A stretch of 64,000 bases of DNA from Phragmites australis (GCF_958298935.1 NC_084939.1:4417501-4481500), one strand, 5' to 3'; shown: positions 1-11,845, counted from the first letter of the stretch. Numbers and translations: made by a program. The notes: a model not told the origin generated them from the sequence alone.

Positions 1-431
1 GTCGCAAGGCTGTATACAAGGAATGGATGCCCCTACCTATTACCTTAATATCAGTTAGGTTGCATAATTGGGCCAGCTAGGACGTAATCACTATAGGTGG
101 GTGACTGAGTGAATATCATTTACCATTTTTTATAACCTTGAATCATCTATGCTTAAGTTCATAAAAAAAAATGTACAAAATTTCAGTAGTTCTGTAAGCA
201 AAGGAAACTCACCATAGCCATTAAACACAACAAAACAGTCAAAAATATTTGCTGTTTTTTTATGAATAATACTAACTTCTTGCTCCTCTGTAATTGCGAT
301 CAAAATTTCAACCGTTGGGATGATTTATGGATGCTTACATGCTAATAGTTTGTGATGTTCAATATATGTGTGAAACCCACATGGTAGAATTTGTCGTTAT
401 GCACGATTAATATTTCTCCTCTTTTATTCAG

Positions 432-2578
432 GTTCATAAGGAGCTTAAAGATGCAATGACACAGTTAGATTCGATTCGTTATGAAGTACAGAACTTATCT
501 AGATTAACTCCTGGCCAGTTTACCATGAGGCAGCATAACACTGGTAATTATAACCTTAATTTGCAATAAGGTCACCTTTTTCTCCTGATTAGTATTTCTC
601 AGTGCATTATTTTAGTCCAAGAACCATTGTTATGTATTTACACATATGAGCAGGCATGACTGAAGCATCTGATGCCTCTGATGGTTCTGCAACTAAGGTA
701 TGATGACATATCATTGTCTTTAAATTTTAATATGAGTGCTTGAGTTTTGTACCAATAAATATATCACATTCTTTTGACTCCTGAAGAACCAATGCAATAT
801 GATATGAACAGATCGAATTGAATAGCGTGCAATACTGCTATAGCTGACAGGAGATAGCAGCCTTCTGTGTCTACTTTGACAATTTGTACCGCTGCTTCAG
901 TACAAATGCATTTTCGTCGTTTGATATGTTCTTTTTTTTTTTTTTTTTTTTGCATATTTTAGCCCTGTTCCATATTGAACCCTTACTCCAAGGCTTAAAG
1001 CATGCACGGCATGAAGGAATTATGAGAAGGATATGTTATTTTGCTTTGAAGTTATGAGTTTGCTTCATGTTTTTGTAAATAGAGCTGAGCATGTTGTGGC
1101 TGCTACATGCTGTGAAACTTTTCATCGCAATGCTTCCACCACACTATATAGAATGTTGATTCCTTCTACTTGATATTTCTGTTTCCTTCTGTGTTGAAAA
1201 AATATACTTAATAGAATTTATAATGACTATGCAGCAAGAAGAATTTCGTCATGAAATTCGAAGTATAATTCGTGACGAAATTGAAAGCTATTGTAGAACA
1301 CGACCTGATTTCATTCAGAACTTTGGTAACTATAATGTCTCTTTCTTTATTTTAATATCTCTGGCTCTGCTATTTTTTTCTGACTGTTTCCCAATACTTG
1401 ACTAATGAGATCTTTACCAATATATCAGCAAACACAACTGAAGCTAGAAAATTTGTGGCTGATGACCCTATGACACTGAATTCCAAGGTGTGGTGATATC
1501 ATCACTGCTAATTTCATTGCAAGTGCTGGTTTACTAGCCACTGCTTGTTTGCTCCTGTAGGACATGAAAATGGCTAATGCAAGCTCTACAAATCTACACA
1601 GCCAAGCAATGACTTATGCAAGGTTATCTGAAGCCCCAGGAATTAAGATGACTTCTACCTTGAGTGGGAATGATCAAGATCAATTTAAAGAGAGCAATGG
1701 GTTGCTAAATGTACTGCCAATATCAGCTGAAAGTGCTGGATTACTTCCAAAACGTTCAGGTATATAACAGCCAATCATGTCTTAAATCTTGATGTTGAAC
1801 AATTCAGATTCTATTTGAAAAACTGGAATGTTGTGATGTGGGGAGGTGGGCAGGGCTATCATTACTGTGGATTTATAATAAAATTATATTCTTAACTTCT
1901 AAGTCCTGACTTTTTCTTTGTGCTAATGCTGCTCGTCCTATTCGTGATAATCTTCTGTGAGTTGCTTCAATAATTGCTAAACTTGCTTGGTGCATTCCGT
2001 GAAAATATAAAACTTTCTTGGTGCATTTAAAAGTTCCATAAAACCTGCTTGCTAGATTTAAAAGTTCCACAAAATCTGCTTGGTAGAATGTCTGTTCATC
2101 TTTTTCCAGTTATCTTTTCAGATTAGCTGCAGTAGCATTGCTTTGTGTGTTTCTATTGACATTTTCTGCAATTGTATAATAAAAATAGACCATGGAATTG
2201 TATCTAGGATTGTGAATGCAAAGCAATTTTATACCCCGCCATAGTGCCTCATAATCTTTTAGTATGCAGTGGGTTGATTGTAAATTTAAAGTACCAAAAG
2301 GGCAAAAATGAACTTATGTTACTGAAGTTCTGCAGGAACTCACATGGAATTCCCTAGTCTCTTTATTTTACATGTCATCTAATGTATTTTATTGAAGTTA
2401 TTAAGACACTGCAACTACTTTGATATCAATGCATACTGATATCGTCTCCTTTTCTTTTATCTCCACAGATGGACCAACAGGCTCAGACCTAGTCCTTGAG
2501 GCTGTTCTTGAAGCGGAGGTTGCAGAGAATGCCAAACTGTTCATCTCGCAACCTCATGATCAGTTGCCTAAGGAGTGA
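432..2578 (+). CDS. 3' portion of an unidentified multi-exon plant gene
   Basis: I do not recognise the product. Six exons can be chained: 432-543, 654-697, 1235-1325, 1429-1487, 1561-1759 and 2469-2578. Every junction is GT-AG and the phases (1,0,1,0,1) keep one frame open to a TGA at 2576-2578, giving 204 residues of C-terminal protein. The frame enters open at 432, so the 5' exons lie further left; a possible one is at 1-53. The product is hydrophilic, with no membrane segment or signal. The first exon (VHKELKDAMTQLDSIRYEVQ) looks helical and could be coiled coil. The middle exons are Ser/Thr/Asp-rich and the last is acidic with a C-terminal QLPKE. Consistent phase over six small exons is strong evidence for a real host gene rather than a transposon. 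The 3' UTR probably extends several hundred bases. What it does is unknown. Confidence 0.75.
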
Positions 2579-2676
2579 TGATGATGATGTGCTTAAACTG
2601 GAGGTTGCAACGAACACCAAACTGTTTGTCTCACAGCATCGTGATCAGTTTCCCATGGAGTGATGATGATGACGGT
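2507..2676 (+). repeat. 85-bp tandem duplication spanning the stop codon
   Basis: Two diverged units, 2507-2591 and 2592-2676, with a period of exactly 85 bp. The first encodes the last 23 residues and stop of the gene above. The second lies in the 3' UTR and still reads LKLEVATNTKLFVSQHRDQF followed by a TGA at 2661-2663. Because 85 is not a multiple of three and unit 1 keeps its stop, the second copy is not translated in line. Confidence 0.85.
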
Positions 2677-3431
2677 AGTTTTTGATCTTTCAATAGAATT
2701 TGGTATACTAGTTGTACATTGAACTTTGTAAAACCAAAGACTATCCTGATGGCCGATGAGCATGCACTTTTCTTGATCTTAGTGGCACTCTCGGACTATG
2801 TAAAACTTAGTGGAGATGTTGGTATCTTGAGTTGTTGACTGGTACAGATAACAGATGGCCTAGTAGTCTAGTTTTACATCAATCTATATGGTCTCTGCTT
2901 CAGAAACAGGACGATCGCAGCACCTTCTTGTGCTGTGCAAGGAATGCTTCAGACTCAGGATGCAGCAATGCAGCAGCCTTTCTGCCCTGAAGTGGATGGA
3001 ATGCTTTCTTGCTCTGATTTATATTGTGTTTTTCTGTAGCTATTCGTCATCTTTGTCGGATTGCTTTAGCTTGTGCGTAGTAGTTGATCTAGAGATGTAT
3101 GAGGATGTCTAGAGATGTATGAGGATGTTGAACTGGGTTATCTGATCCTATGGATCAGAGGTCGATGTATTCTTTCTGTTTCTATAAGAGTTTTAAATGC
3201 CACTATTTGGGCATGTTATGCTGGTGATAGTTCTAGTAGTATTGGTCAGGTGTATGTATGATATGTGTTTAAGTGTGCGTACGATATGTGTGAAATGAGT
3301 GCGTACTTATGAACAAATATTACAGCTATACTCAGTGGAGAGACGGAAAAAAAAAACTCCACAAAACCCAATCCAAACCATCCCCCTCTTATCCCAAACA
3401 CCCCACTCACTCCACCGCTCCAAGAACAACC
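2677..3431. other. 3' UTR of the upstream gene and PSRP6 promoter region
   Basis: No coding region is supported. The left part is T-rich and 3'-UTR-like. A short direct repeat (TCTAGAGATGTATGAGGATG, about 3089-3127) is present. The last ~130 bp before the PSRP6 start is C/A-rich leader sequence; I could not place a convincing TATA box. Confidence 0.4.
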
Positions 3432-3797
3432 ATGTCGCCGGTCACCGTGCTCCTGGCGGGCACCGCCGTGCCGTCGACCCCGGCGCCGGTGAGAAACGCC
3501 CGCCCATCCGTAGGATTTTCCTCCCTTTCCAGCGGGGGTCGCACGGCGCTGGCGGTGGAGTGCTCGTCGCGGCCGCAGAAGAAGGGGACCAAGCACCACA
3601 TGAAGACGCGGCCCAAGAAGACGCAGCCGTGGGACATCAAGCGCCGCCCCACGCAGTACCCGCCGCTGCCACCGCTGCCCCCGGACTGGACGCTCGCCGC
3701 CGCCAGCGCCACGGTCGACGCGGAGGAGGCCCCGTCCCCCGCCGCCGCACCGGTCCTCGAGGTGGCCGCGGCCGCCGCCCCCGCCGCCGCAGACTGA
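3432..3797 (+). CDS. PSRP6: Plastid-specific 50S ribosomal protein 6 (PSRP6 / cL38), chloroplastic
   Basis: Intronless ORF of 121 aa. It encodes the small plastid-specific protein of the large chloroplast ribosomal subunit, made in the cytosol and imported. Residues 1 to about 42 form a Ser/Ala/Thr/Arg-containing transit peptide. The conserved core, residues 43-86, starts [20 protein letters not shown] and includes [10 protein letters not shown] and a proline run ending PPLPPDW, which matches my recollection of plant PSRP6. Residues 87-121 are a low-complexity Ala/Pro/Glu tail with no conserved core; such tails vary between species. The Met at 3432 is chosen because it gives the compact transit peptide; the open frame running upstream to 3309 reads through leader sequence. 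GC content is very high, as in many grass 5' coding regions. Opposite-strand ORFs here are composition shadows. The gene appears intact. Confidence 0.93.
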   Translation: MSPVTVLLAGTAVPSTPAPVRNARPSVGFSSLSSGGRTALAVECSSRPQKKGTKHHMKTRPKKTQPWDIKRRPTQYPPLPPLPPDWTLAAASATVDAEEAPSPAAAPVLEVAAAAAPAAAD

Positions 3798-4494
3798 GGC
3801 GGTGACGTGTCCCGTGTGTTTTGTTTCCCTCGAGCTCCACATACATGGTTCACCCTTGAGATTATGAATTACCACTCCTGTTTGCGATTAGAGTCTCCGA
3901 TGCAATTTCAATGGCTGTTGCTGCTTTCAAATTCAGTGCATTGCTTGATAATTTCTTGCTTGCTTGCTGTGTGCTACTGAATTCAGCTAGTCGATTCCGA
4001 TTCCGCACCACGCCGTGCTGCCTATGGCGCTCTAGAATGTTTGGCGAGCCCATAGGTTTGATTTTAGATAGCATTGTTCAGTTAATCTTTTGATGAGTGT
4101 GGATCAGTATTCAGTGGGGTAGGATTTTCAGGAACAAGCAGCCTGACAGGAACAATCCTCATGAGTCAGGAGCTTTTGACCCTGGAATGTGATCCTAGCA
4201 AGTGCCATCTTGATCAAGAGGGGTTGGTTGTGCTCTTCTAGGAACACAATTGTGTAAATTCTGTAGAGAACCTGATGGCTAAAAATCATCTGTTTTTTTA
4301 CCTGTACAGTAGCCAGTCAGGTGCTTGTGGAGTGCCGTTTGCTAGCGCTCATGCACTCCGGCATGGCAAAGATTTGTTTGTGTTTGGTTGCTTCCCTGAG
4401 TGGATCAACTAGGTAGGTTATACGTTACAGTTGACATGGGAGATGGGAGATTGGTTAGTGGAAAGTGTTCATGGAGAATGATGAAGCCGTGGAA
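3798..4494. other. PSRP6 3' UTR and intergenic spacer
   Basis: T-rich 3'-UTR-like sequence followed by unremarkable intergenic DNA ending at the hAT-type terminus near 4495. No coding region, RNA gene or clear repeat is seen. Confidence 0.4.
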
Positions 4495-5204
4495 CAGTGG
4501 CGGAGCTGGATATGATCGTTAGGTGTGCGCGGTGGAAATATTCGAATCCAATATATAATTATAAAAATTGCTAAAAGTATAATATAAATATATTAAACGT
4601 TCTCAACATCATAAATTCAACAAATAAGTTTAAAATTTGCGAAAAGTATGATATAAATAATCCAAATATGAAATAAAATTTTATATAGATATAAGATTAC
4701 AATACTTACTTTAAAACTCTACTTTACGCTTTCTTATGACATGAAAGTTTCAATTATATTATCCTCACTTATCTTGCAGAAAATATTACGCTCAATAAAT
4801 GTAACTAAAAAATGATTTAATAACTTATGGTCCATACTATTTCTCAACTTATTCTTCACTAGACTTAATACTGACAATACTCTTCCAACACTTGCCATCG
4901 CTACTAATAGGATCAATACCAATTTAAAAAGTAAGTACACCAAATCATAGAGAACATCCTTATTTTTTTCAACAAGCCTAATAGAGAGCTCTCCAAGATT
5001 ATTTAGGCCTTTACATCTTTTCTCATCAATAAAGTTATCAAGTTGAATTTCAAGTCTTATCAAATTCATACTTGATATATCCTTTGATAAAACTTGACAA
5101 GTCTAAGTACCTTTTCTGCATCATAAGAAGTAAATGAATTAAAAGGATTCAAAATCGATATGTAAAGAATCAACTCACATTAACCTTATCTAACCGATTG
5201 TCAA
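4495..5204 (-). mobile_element. hAT transposon remnant (3' end with terminal sequence)
   Basis: The plus-strand left end reads CAGTGGCGGAGC, a terminus typical of plant hAT elements encoding ZMYM1/TTF-type transposases. Inside is the C-terminal end of the transposase on the minus strand. The remainder of the element is missing beyond about 5110, where copia LTR sequence begins at 5205. A second fragment with a similar start (GTGGCGGAGC) lies near 42287. Confidence 0.65.
4734..5069 (-). pseudogene. hAT transposase C-terminal dimerisation domain fragment
   Basis: 111-aa open frame with the hAT C-terminal dimerisation signature: hydrophobic LVLILLVAMASVGRVLSVLS, then VKNKLRNSM, then a LLN...LVTFIERNIF helix. 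In the family this block packs transposase monomers together. The N-terminal BED finger and the catalytic domain are absent, and the usual S-x-E-R-x-F-S motif reads S-V-G-R-V-L-S, so it is degenerate. No function is expected. Confidence 0.75.
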
Positions 5205-5797
5205 TGTAGGATCGAGAATGACAACTAGAGGGAGGTGAATATATGTTTTACCAACTTTTTGATGGATTTTTCCTAATCTTTCATCCAACGTGCCTCAAAA
5301 CAATATGTGGAAGCAAAAACTTAAGAGAAACATGTTACACCAAAAGATCCTCTAAGAAAGCATTACTCTTATGGATAGAATTGAACACTAGATTTCATTG
5401 AAAACTAATGCAAGCGTCATCGCACACAAAAGCTTACAATGTAAGAAAGAAAAACACTTAAATCCAAGGCGATAGTCACCAGGTGAAGAAATTCTTCAAG
5501 TTGATAATTTAGAGGCAAGTGAATTCAAGATCAATTCTGAATGTGAATTTTATGTCTCTAGCAACAAGAAGAACTACTTCAATATGGTGAAAAAATTTAG
5601 CTCTCAAACCAAAATGAAAATCACAATAAAAACGAAAAACTCGCAACAAAACAAGAGAGCCAATAGAGAAAAACTAGAATGAGATAAATACAAGCATAAG
5701 AGGCAACATGAACTTCATTACTTGCAAAGGACAACCCTATTTTTTTTCCAGATTATTAAGTATTTTGCATATAAAAAGCTCTTACCTAATACATATG

Positions 5798-7079
5798 TGT
5801 CGATGATACAGGAACCGGGGGTTCCCGAGTCCTGAGGCCAGGACAGCACAGTGCCACGTGGCGCCATCCCTCGGGGACCATCTCCCCGAGGGCCCGAGAA
5901 AAGCCAGACCCAGGAGGGGGTGTTCGGGGCCAAGAACAGTTGGCCCCTGAGTACCCAGAGTTCCCCGAGGACCCGAGAAGAGCCAAGTTCGGGAGGGGGT
6001 TCTCGGGGCCAAGAACAGTTGGTCCCCGAGTACCCAGAGTTTTCCGAGGACCCGAGAAGAACCATGCCCGGGAGGGGGTGCTCGGGGCCAAGGACAGTTG
6101 GTCCCCGAGTACCCAGAGTTCCCCGAGGGCCTGAGGAACCCCTTGCCGGTGGACCCCGCAAGGGCTCCACGGTGAGGTGTCAATAGGTGGGGGGCCCGAT
6201 GTTGCATTTAAAAGGGAGCGTGGCCTGTCATATCCAACCACTCCCCCCCATGCCGGTCGTACTTAGTATGTCAGCCCCTGTCACCGCCTGGCAGGGAAAC
6301 ATGGGGACAATTAATGCGACGGGTCCCATCGTACGTCACCCTGGGGGGCCCATAAAGGAAGACGGCTTGAGGATATCGTCGATGGGCTCGAGGCGTATCG
6401 CCTGTCGCCCTGCCGCGTCAGACCATGTCAGATCTACTTTGACCGGACGGGCATACGGGGATCTTCAGTGGCTGGCTGGTGGGCCCCCCTACACCTGCTA
6501 AAGTTAGGGCGTAATGAGCGACAGGACCGACCGAATGGCGTATTTTCAACACCTGTAACATCAAACTATAGACCCATAATGGTTGCTTTTCATTTATAGC
6601 TTACGGAAACTTGTGCCCCTGTTCTAGGCACGCCGAGCCTCCCTCCCGGTAGGATAAAGGGGGGGGGGGAGCACTTCGTAGAAAGACAGACTCAAATAGA
6701 CTCGAAGTTAGAGGTTCAAGAAGTTGAGGCTAATCGAAGCTCACCTCCACACAAGTTTAGAGAGACCGGCACTTGAAGACCGAAGCTCAAGAGTTGTTAG
6801 ATAGACCAAGAAACCTTGTAACACAGAGATCCAGAGAAAGGCATTCCAAGAGCATTAATAGCACACCACACACAGGAGTAGGGTATTACGCCTCCATGCG
6901 GCCCGAACCTGTCTAAATCCCTTGTGCATTTACTCCTACTAGCTGACGATCATCCATCCCGTGTAGATCCCATACATTCGCATTAATCCCACGTACGAGG
7001 TAGATCCAAAATTAACCCCCCCGGCCGAATCTCAAAGGAGGTCCCTCAGGATCCCCGCTTGCGGTGTCCATCCACCGAC
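5798..7079 (+). mobile_element. Solo LTR, 1.28 kb, nested in the copia LTR
   Basis: A GC-rich block inside AT-rich copia sequence, flanked on both sides by CATATG (5792-5797 and 7080-7085), a likely target-site duplication of 5-6 bp. It starts TGTCGATGATACAGGAACCG and ends ...CATCCACCGAC. It contains three 79-bp tandem units near the 5' end, a TATA-like ATAAAGG near 6653, then an R/U5-like stretch. No PBS or coding interior is present, so it is a solo LTR left by recombination. The overlapping ORFs in all frames follow the tandem repeat. Confidence 0.75.
5884..6120 (+). repeat. Three tandem 79-bp units in the solo LTR U3
   Basis: Units 5884-5962, 5963-6041 and 6042-6120 have an exact 79-bp period, each beginning CCCCGAGG(G/A)C or a variant and containing GAGTACCCAGAG at the end. 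A partial fourth unit starts at 6121. They sit upstream of the presumed LTR promoter, where enhancer-like repeats are common. Confidence 0.9.
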
Positions 7080-8343
7080 CATATGCTAATCACTCCTCTC
7101 TCCCTCCTAAAACCTTACCACACAACTCTCAAATAGCTAGCTCAAAGGGCTCAACAAGCCCTCCCCCTCTATTTATAGTATAAGTTTCTTGATCCATAAG
7201 TTTCCTAGATTGTTCCCAAAATATCTTTCTCTTCTAATACACTCCTACCTACCACCGAAGGTATTTTCGTCATCTTTGTCCTCGTCCATCAAATGGTTGT
7301 GGCACCTTCATGACTTAGTTTCGTCTTGATGCAAGATTCGCGATGATGCCACGTGTACTTCACACTTTCCCACGATTTTGAGGCCAAACCATGAAACCGC
7401 CTTGCACACTTCTTAAAGAGTGACTCAATGCCACTTGCTTACACCTTAAGCAAGAGACTCGATGTTGACATGTGTATTTTGTCTTGCGATCTTGACTGCC
7501 TGCAAGTATTTCCCGCTCTCGATCCCTCAGGCCACATTGTCACTTGCACCGGTATCCCTTTTGCTTGACTTTGTCAACACGCTGTCTTCATCCGCCTTCT
7601 CACGCTTTGCTTGATCTCCACGTGTACAACTAGGATCATCCCTGACTCCAACCGGCCTCCTTGATCGTCTGGCACCAAGAACCCTACTTAGCCCCGATCA
7701 TCCTGCCATCGACCACCAAGCTACATCCATGACCTGCACATAATAAGACAATCACCTAGGTATCTTCAACTCCATTATAGATTAGCCAAAATCAAAACCC
7801 TCAGTCGAAAAGCTCATCTCAAAAAAATCGTGAACGCCGGATGATCCGATATTGCAAACTCTTCAACACCGGACCATCCGGTGAATGCAACCCACCAGAC
7901 AAGCCATTTTGCAATATCTCTAGAACAAATGCTCCGGTGAATTATCCGGCGTTCACAGATCCAATCGCTAGACCATCCGGCGTGTACATCCTCACTAGAC
8001 ATGCCATTTGCAACCTCTCTAGAAAAATTAGTCCAACGTGCACAGATCCAATCGCTGGACCATCCGGTGTCGCAATGGAATTTCTCTTTTGAGTCAAAAC
8101 CCGCCGCGTGAAATCTTCCTGAGCGCTGGACCATTTAGCGTGTACATTTCCAGCACCAAATCATCCGACGAGTGCAATTTTTCCTAGCTCAGAGACAAAA
8201 ATGCTAACTCCATTTTTCTCTACAACTTTGATTAGTCATGATCATAATTGCAATATATAGACATGCTCATGGAATCCTAAAATATCAAACCACATCAACA
8301 ACCCTGTCAATCACTCATCACATATAAATCAAAGCACATTTCA

Positions 8344-9811
8344 ACTAGGTTTCTTAATCTCCCCCTTGATGAGTGCATTGACAACTCTTGAAGCACAAAG
8401 AATAAACCAAGGCACATATCAACTAGGTTTCTCAATCTCTCCCTTGATAAGTGCATTGAAAACTCTTAAGGCACAAAGAATTTGGTTTGAAAACTTTCAA
8501 CAAGAAAAGCTCATCCGAGTGACCAAAAGAAAATGAAAGAGTAAATCAAGGTCACTTGGTATAAGAAAGATTGCAAAAAGCCCGAAGGGAAGCAAGGACA
8601 AGCCAAAAACCTCAAAAGCTTGCAGTTTCATTATGCAAGATTCTTCTTTCATTTTGCAAGATTCTTCTTTATGGTTTTATGATTATTTTCTCCCACTTTG
8701 GCAATACAAATATCAAGGATAAAGCACCATGCAATACATGACCATGCAATCCTAATGAGCTTTCACAAGTATACCACAAAGCATTTGCAAATGCTAAAAA
8801 CATCAAAGGGTTATAAAGAGTAGAATGTGGAACTCACAATCGCACAAAGGCTCAAAAAGATATAGTGTCACAATAACATGAAGCTATACAAGCTAAACCT
8901 GAGAATTGATGGTTCATTTAAGTTCACATAGCCGAATCATGGTAAAAGCGACCACCACATAAGCATCCACTCATGCTGAGGCAATACAAGCATCGAGAAA
9001 TAGCAAACTTCAATCTCGAACTAGGCAAATAAGCATTCATGACAGTAGACTTTGCAAACGCTCACATATGAAATCAAGACTTTGTTAGATCAAGTGATTA
9101 AAAAGAGCATTTAGTCATCAAGTGATTAAAAAGAGCATTTAGTCACAGTTCTTTGTAATTCATTCTATCCTCAAGTTGCCTCTTATCTAAGCGAAGTATC
9201 ACACGACTAGGTACGACAAACACCTCGAGGCTTCAAGACAACCATATTGTATCATATCTTAGCACAAGAAACTTGATTATTCAAGATTGTTCAAGTGGCA
9301 CAAATTATCAAGTTTTTACGAGATCAAGTCAAGTAGTGTCTCTGCGACACAAGGAACACATGTTCCACCAAGGTTCTATCATGAGCTAAATATTTGACAA
9401 AGATAAAAAAATATAGTGCAATATTCACCAATCCACTGTCTTAAATCAAGAAGCGTAGATCAAGATATTAATCAAACTAGCCTTAACACAAGAATTGACT
9501 AAGCCAAAGCAATTACGAATATGGTGATCCAGAATGTAGCATTTCATAGTCTATATAATTCATAAATTTGCTAAATATCATCTTTAGAAAAGCTAGCTTA
9601 CTTGAAATATTTCATGTCAAAATATAAATAGGAGCCTAAGATTAAAAAATTGCTTTGCACAACTACTCAACTTAGACCAAATTTAAGACTAGCAATTGAA
9701 AATACTAAAGACATGCAAGTCAAAACTCAACTACTATGATTATCTTACAAGATAAGATGTAATGCAAATGTAACAACAGTAAGATGGAGTATGTACAAAG
9801 GCAATTCCCCC
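8344..9811 (-). other. Non-coding 3' interior of the copia element
   Basis: AT-rich sequence between the pol stop and the 3' LTR with no coding region. It holds two diverged copies of a ~72-bp segment (about 8335-8407 and 8408-8480, each with AACTAGGTTTCT), a perfect 28-bp tandem duplication (9090-9117 and 9118-9145) and, on the minus strand near 8690, a purine-rich tract. Confidence 0.55.
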
Positions 9812-11620
9812 TCACACAATGCCAAAGGGATGACACACTCTAAGCTCTCCCCTCAGAAAAGCAAACCTAGATGCATCTAGAGGTTTGGTGAAGATATCGG
9901 CAAGCTAGTGTTGGGTGTCTATGTATCTCAAGTTAATATATCCCTTCTCATTGTGGTCTTGCAAAAAGTGAAATCTCACATCTACGTGTTTGGTTCTGGA
10001 GTGTTGGACTGGGTTATTGTCTAAGCTTATGGCACTGGTGTTGTCACACAAAGGTGGCACACTCTTGAAGTCTAACACAAAATCTCTCAAAGTAGCAATC
10101 ATCCACAAAATTTGAGAGCAACAGCTAGCGACAACAACATATTCAGTTTCAGCAGTTGACTGCGCAACACTAGACTGCTTGCGAGAAGATCAACAAACAA
10201 GATATGTACCCAAGAAATGACATGTACTGGAGGTACTCTTCCTATCAATTCTACAACTAGCAAAATTAGCATATGAAAAACCTCGAAGGGAAAGCGAAGA
10301 AAATGTAGAAAACCAAAGACCATACTCAAGGGTGTGTTTGAGATACCTCAAGATGCACTTCACTTAAGGATGAGGTGTCCTTGGTGATGCTTGGAAGTGA
10401 GCACATAAGCAGACAACGAAGTGAATGTCGGGTCTTATCGTTGTCAGGTACAGGAGTGAGTCAATCATACTTCTGTACTCCTGCTTGTCTACCGCCTCAC
10501 CATCTTCATCTGGATCAAGCGCGGTTGAAGTAGTCATTGGTGTCGCCAAGTGCTTCGCATCGCTCATGTCAAACTTCTTCAGCAGATCCTTCGTGTACTT
10601 GGTTGGTAGACGAATGTACTTGCTTGCATTGCTTGATTTGAAGCTTAAGGAAAAAGTTGAGTTCACCCATCATCGACATCTTGAATTCTCTGCACATAGT
10701 TTATGCAAACTTGACCATAAGTGCATAAGAAGAGCCACAAAAAATGATATCATCCATGTATATCTGAATAAGTAGAAAATCATTATCATGCATAAGGGTG
10801 AACAATATTTTATTGACCGACCCTATCACATACCCATACTCTAACAAGAAGGACTTAAGCCAATCATACCAAGCCCTAGGCGCCTGCTTAAGGCTATACA
10901 AAGCCTTCTAAATCTTTTATACTTGATGTGGGTATTTGGGGTGCTCAAAATCAGGGGTTGCTTAACATAGATCTCTTCCTCTATGAACCCATTTAGGAAA
11001 GCACTCTTGATATCTATTTAGTACAACTTGAAACCCTAGGATGCCGCAAATGTAAGGAGGATACTAATAGCTTCTAGTCTAGTTACTGGTGTAAAGGTCT
11101 ATTCAAAGTCTATCCCCTCTATTCGAGGAAAACCCTGAACCACAAGTCTAGCTTTGTTTCTAACTATAGACCCATCCTCCCCCTACTTATTTTTGAAAAC
11201 CCATTTGGTGCCTATGATATGGATATTTAGGGGTGGTTCTACAGGGACCCAAACTTGGTTTCTCTTAAAGTTTTCTAGTTCTTCATACATGGTATTGACC
11301 CAATTTGAATCAGAAAGAGCATGTTCAACATCACGGGGCTCAAAAGAAGCAACAAATGTAGAATCAGTGAAATGAGCATATTGAGCAGATTTGGACCCCA
11401 TTACTCTTTCGCCAAGGTCATCGATCATCAGCCATGGGGGATGTCTCCGATGAATATGTTGAGGAGCCTCACGTGGTGAGACAATCTCCCCCTCAAATAC
11501 TGCTGGTGTAGGCTTGAAAGCAGCTGAAGTGGAAGTAGATGCTGCAAGATCCTCTACCGGTGTAGAAGAAGTAGGAGCCAGCTCTGAAGTAGGTGTGATA
11601 GCAAAAAGTAGTGGATCATC
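9812..11620 (-). pseudogene. Copia pol remnant: reverse transcriptase and RNase H
   Basis: Minus-strand fragments in broken frames. The RT N-terminus is near 11380-11183 (HALSDSNWVNTMYEELENFK, then GTKWVFKNK). The RT catalytic motif YMDD lies near 10750, preceded by MYSLKQAPRAWYDWLKSFL. The linker and RNase H start at 10666-10364 (KEYTKDLLKKF-like, then EYRSMIDSLLYLTTIRPDI). The RNase H end is at 10108-9905 with CDNTSAISLDNNPVQHSRTK. The polyprotein C-terminus reaches the stop at 9812-9814. Frameshifts and stops separate these pieces, so no enzyme can be made. Family role: reverse transcription of the retroelement RNA. Confidence 0.85.
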
Positions 11621-11845
11621 CTCATCATCACCGAGAGTTGGAAGGTCACCATCTACAAAGATACTTTCACCCATCTCTTGATCATCTGCACACTCAAGAG
11701 CGGCGAAGGACGGCGAAATACTTTCAAGCCACTGAGTCCCAAGTACGATGTCATAGCCTCCCAACAGAACGATGAAGAGATTCGCCTGAAACTCTTTTGT
11801 GGAAATGGAGACTTCAGCCCAGCGAAGGATGACGGAACATGACAC
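11183..11845 (-). pseudogene. Chimeric ORF joining gypsy protease to copia RT
   Basis: One open frame of 220 aa. The N-terminal part (residues ~1-50, 11845-11700) has GGYDIVLGTQWLESISP, the end of a Ty3/gypsy retropepsin region, followed by FAALECA. From about residue 55 it becomes an acidic Pro/Ser/Thr-rich linker, then HALSDSNWVNTMYEELENFK, the start of a Ty1/copia RT. These two modules do not naturally occur in that order, so a breakpoint lies near 11690. Whether the fusion arose by nested insertion with deletion or template switching cannot be decided here. Confidence 0.7.

Larger units (their letters stand above)
5205..8343 (-). repeat. Copia 3' LTR (about 1.85 kb native) interrupted by another LTR
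   Basis: Bounded on the plus strand by TGTAGGATCG at 5205 and GCACATTTCA ending at 8343, so TG...CA ends. On the minus strand the purine run GGGGGAGATT (PPT-like) lies just outside. Removing the inserted solo LTR (5798-7079) and one flanking copy leaves about 1.85 kb. The stretch 7800-8140 is rich in CCGGA...TCCGG motifs, a feature shared with the solo LTRs at 31163-32705 and 37322-39991. Confidence 0.65.
5205..11690 (-). mobile_element. Ty1/copia (Sirevirus-like) retrotransposon, 5'-truncated, minus strand
   Basis: Read on the minus strand the order is pol remnant (about 11620 to 9812), non-coding 3' interior (9811 to 8344) and 3' LTR (8343 to 5205). The start of pol, gag and the 5' LTR are gone: at about 11690 the copia sequence is joined directly to a Ty3/gypsy protease remnant. 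The pol C-terminus (DIFTKPLDASRF then HPFGIV and stop) and the NPVQHSRTKHVDVR RNase H motif resemble the Sirevirus branch. Frame breaks show the copy is dead. Confidence 0.75.

Noticed and set aside
764..955. Minus-strand ORF starting with a Lys run
   Set aside because: The Lys run is a poly-T tract in an intron of the left-edge gene.
3246..3875. Long minus-strand and alternative plus-strand ORFs over PSRP6
   Set aside because: Gly/Arg-rich composition shadows of the GC-rich PSRP6 coding sequence; only one frame has the conserved protein.
5718..6241. Overlapping Pro/Gly/Ser-rich ORFs on both strands
   Set aside because: They arise from the 79-bp tandem repeat in the solo LTR and have no domain.
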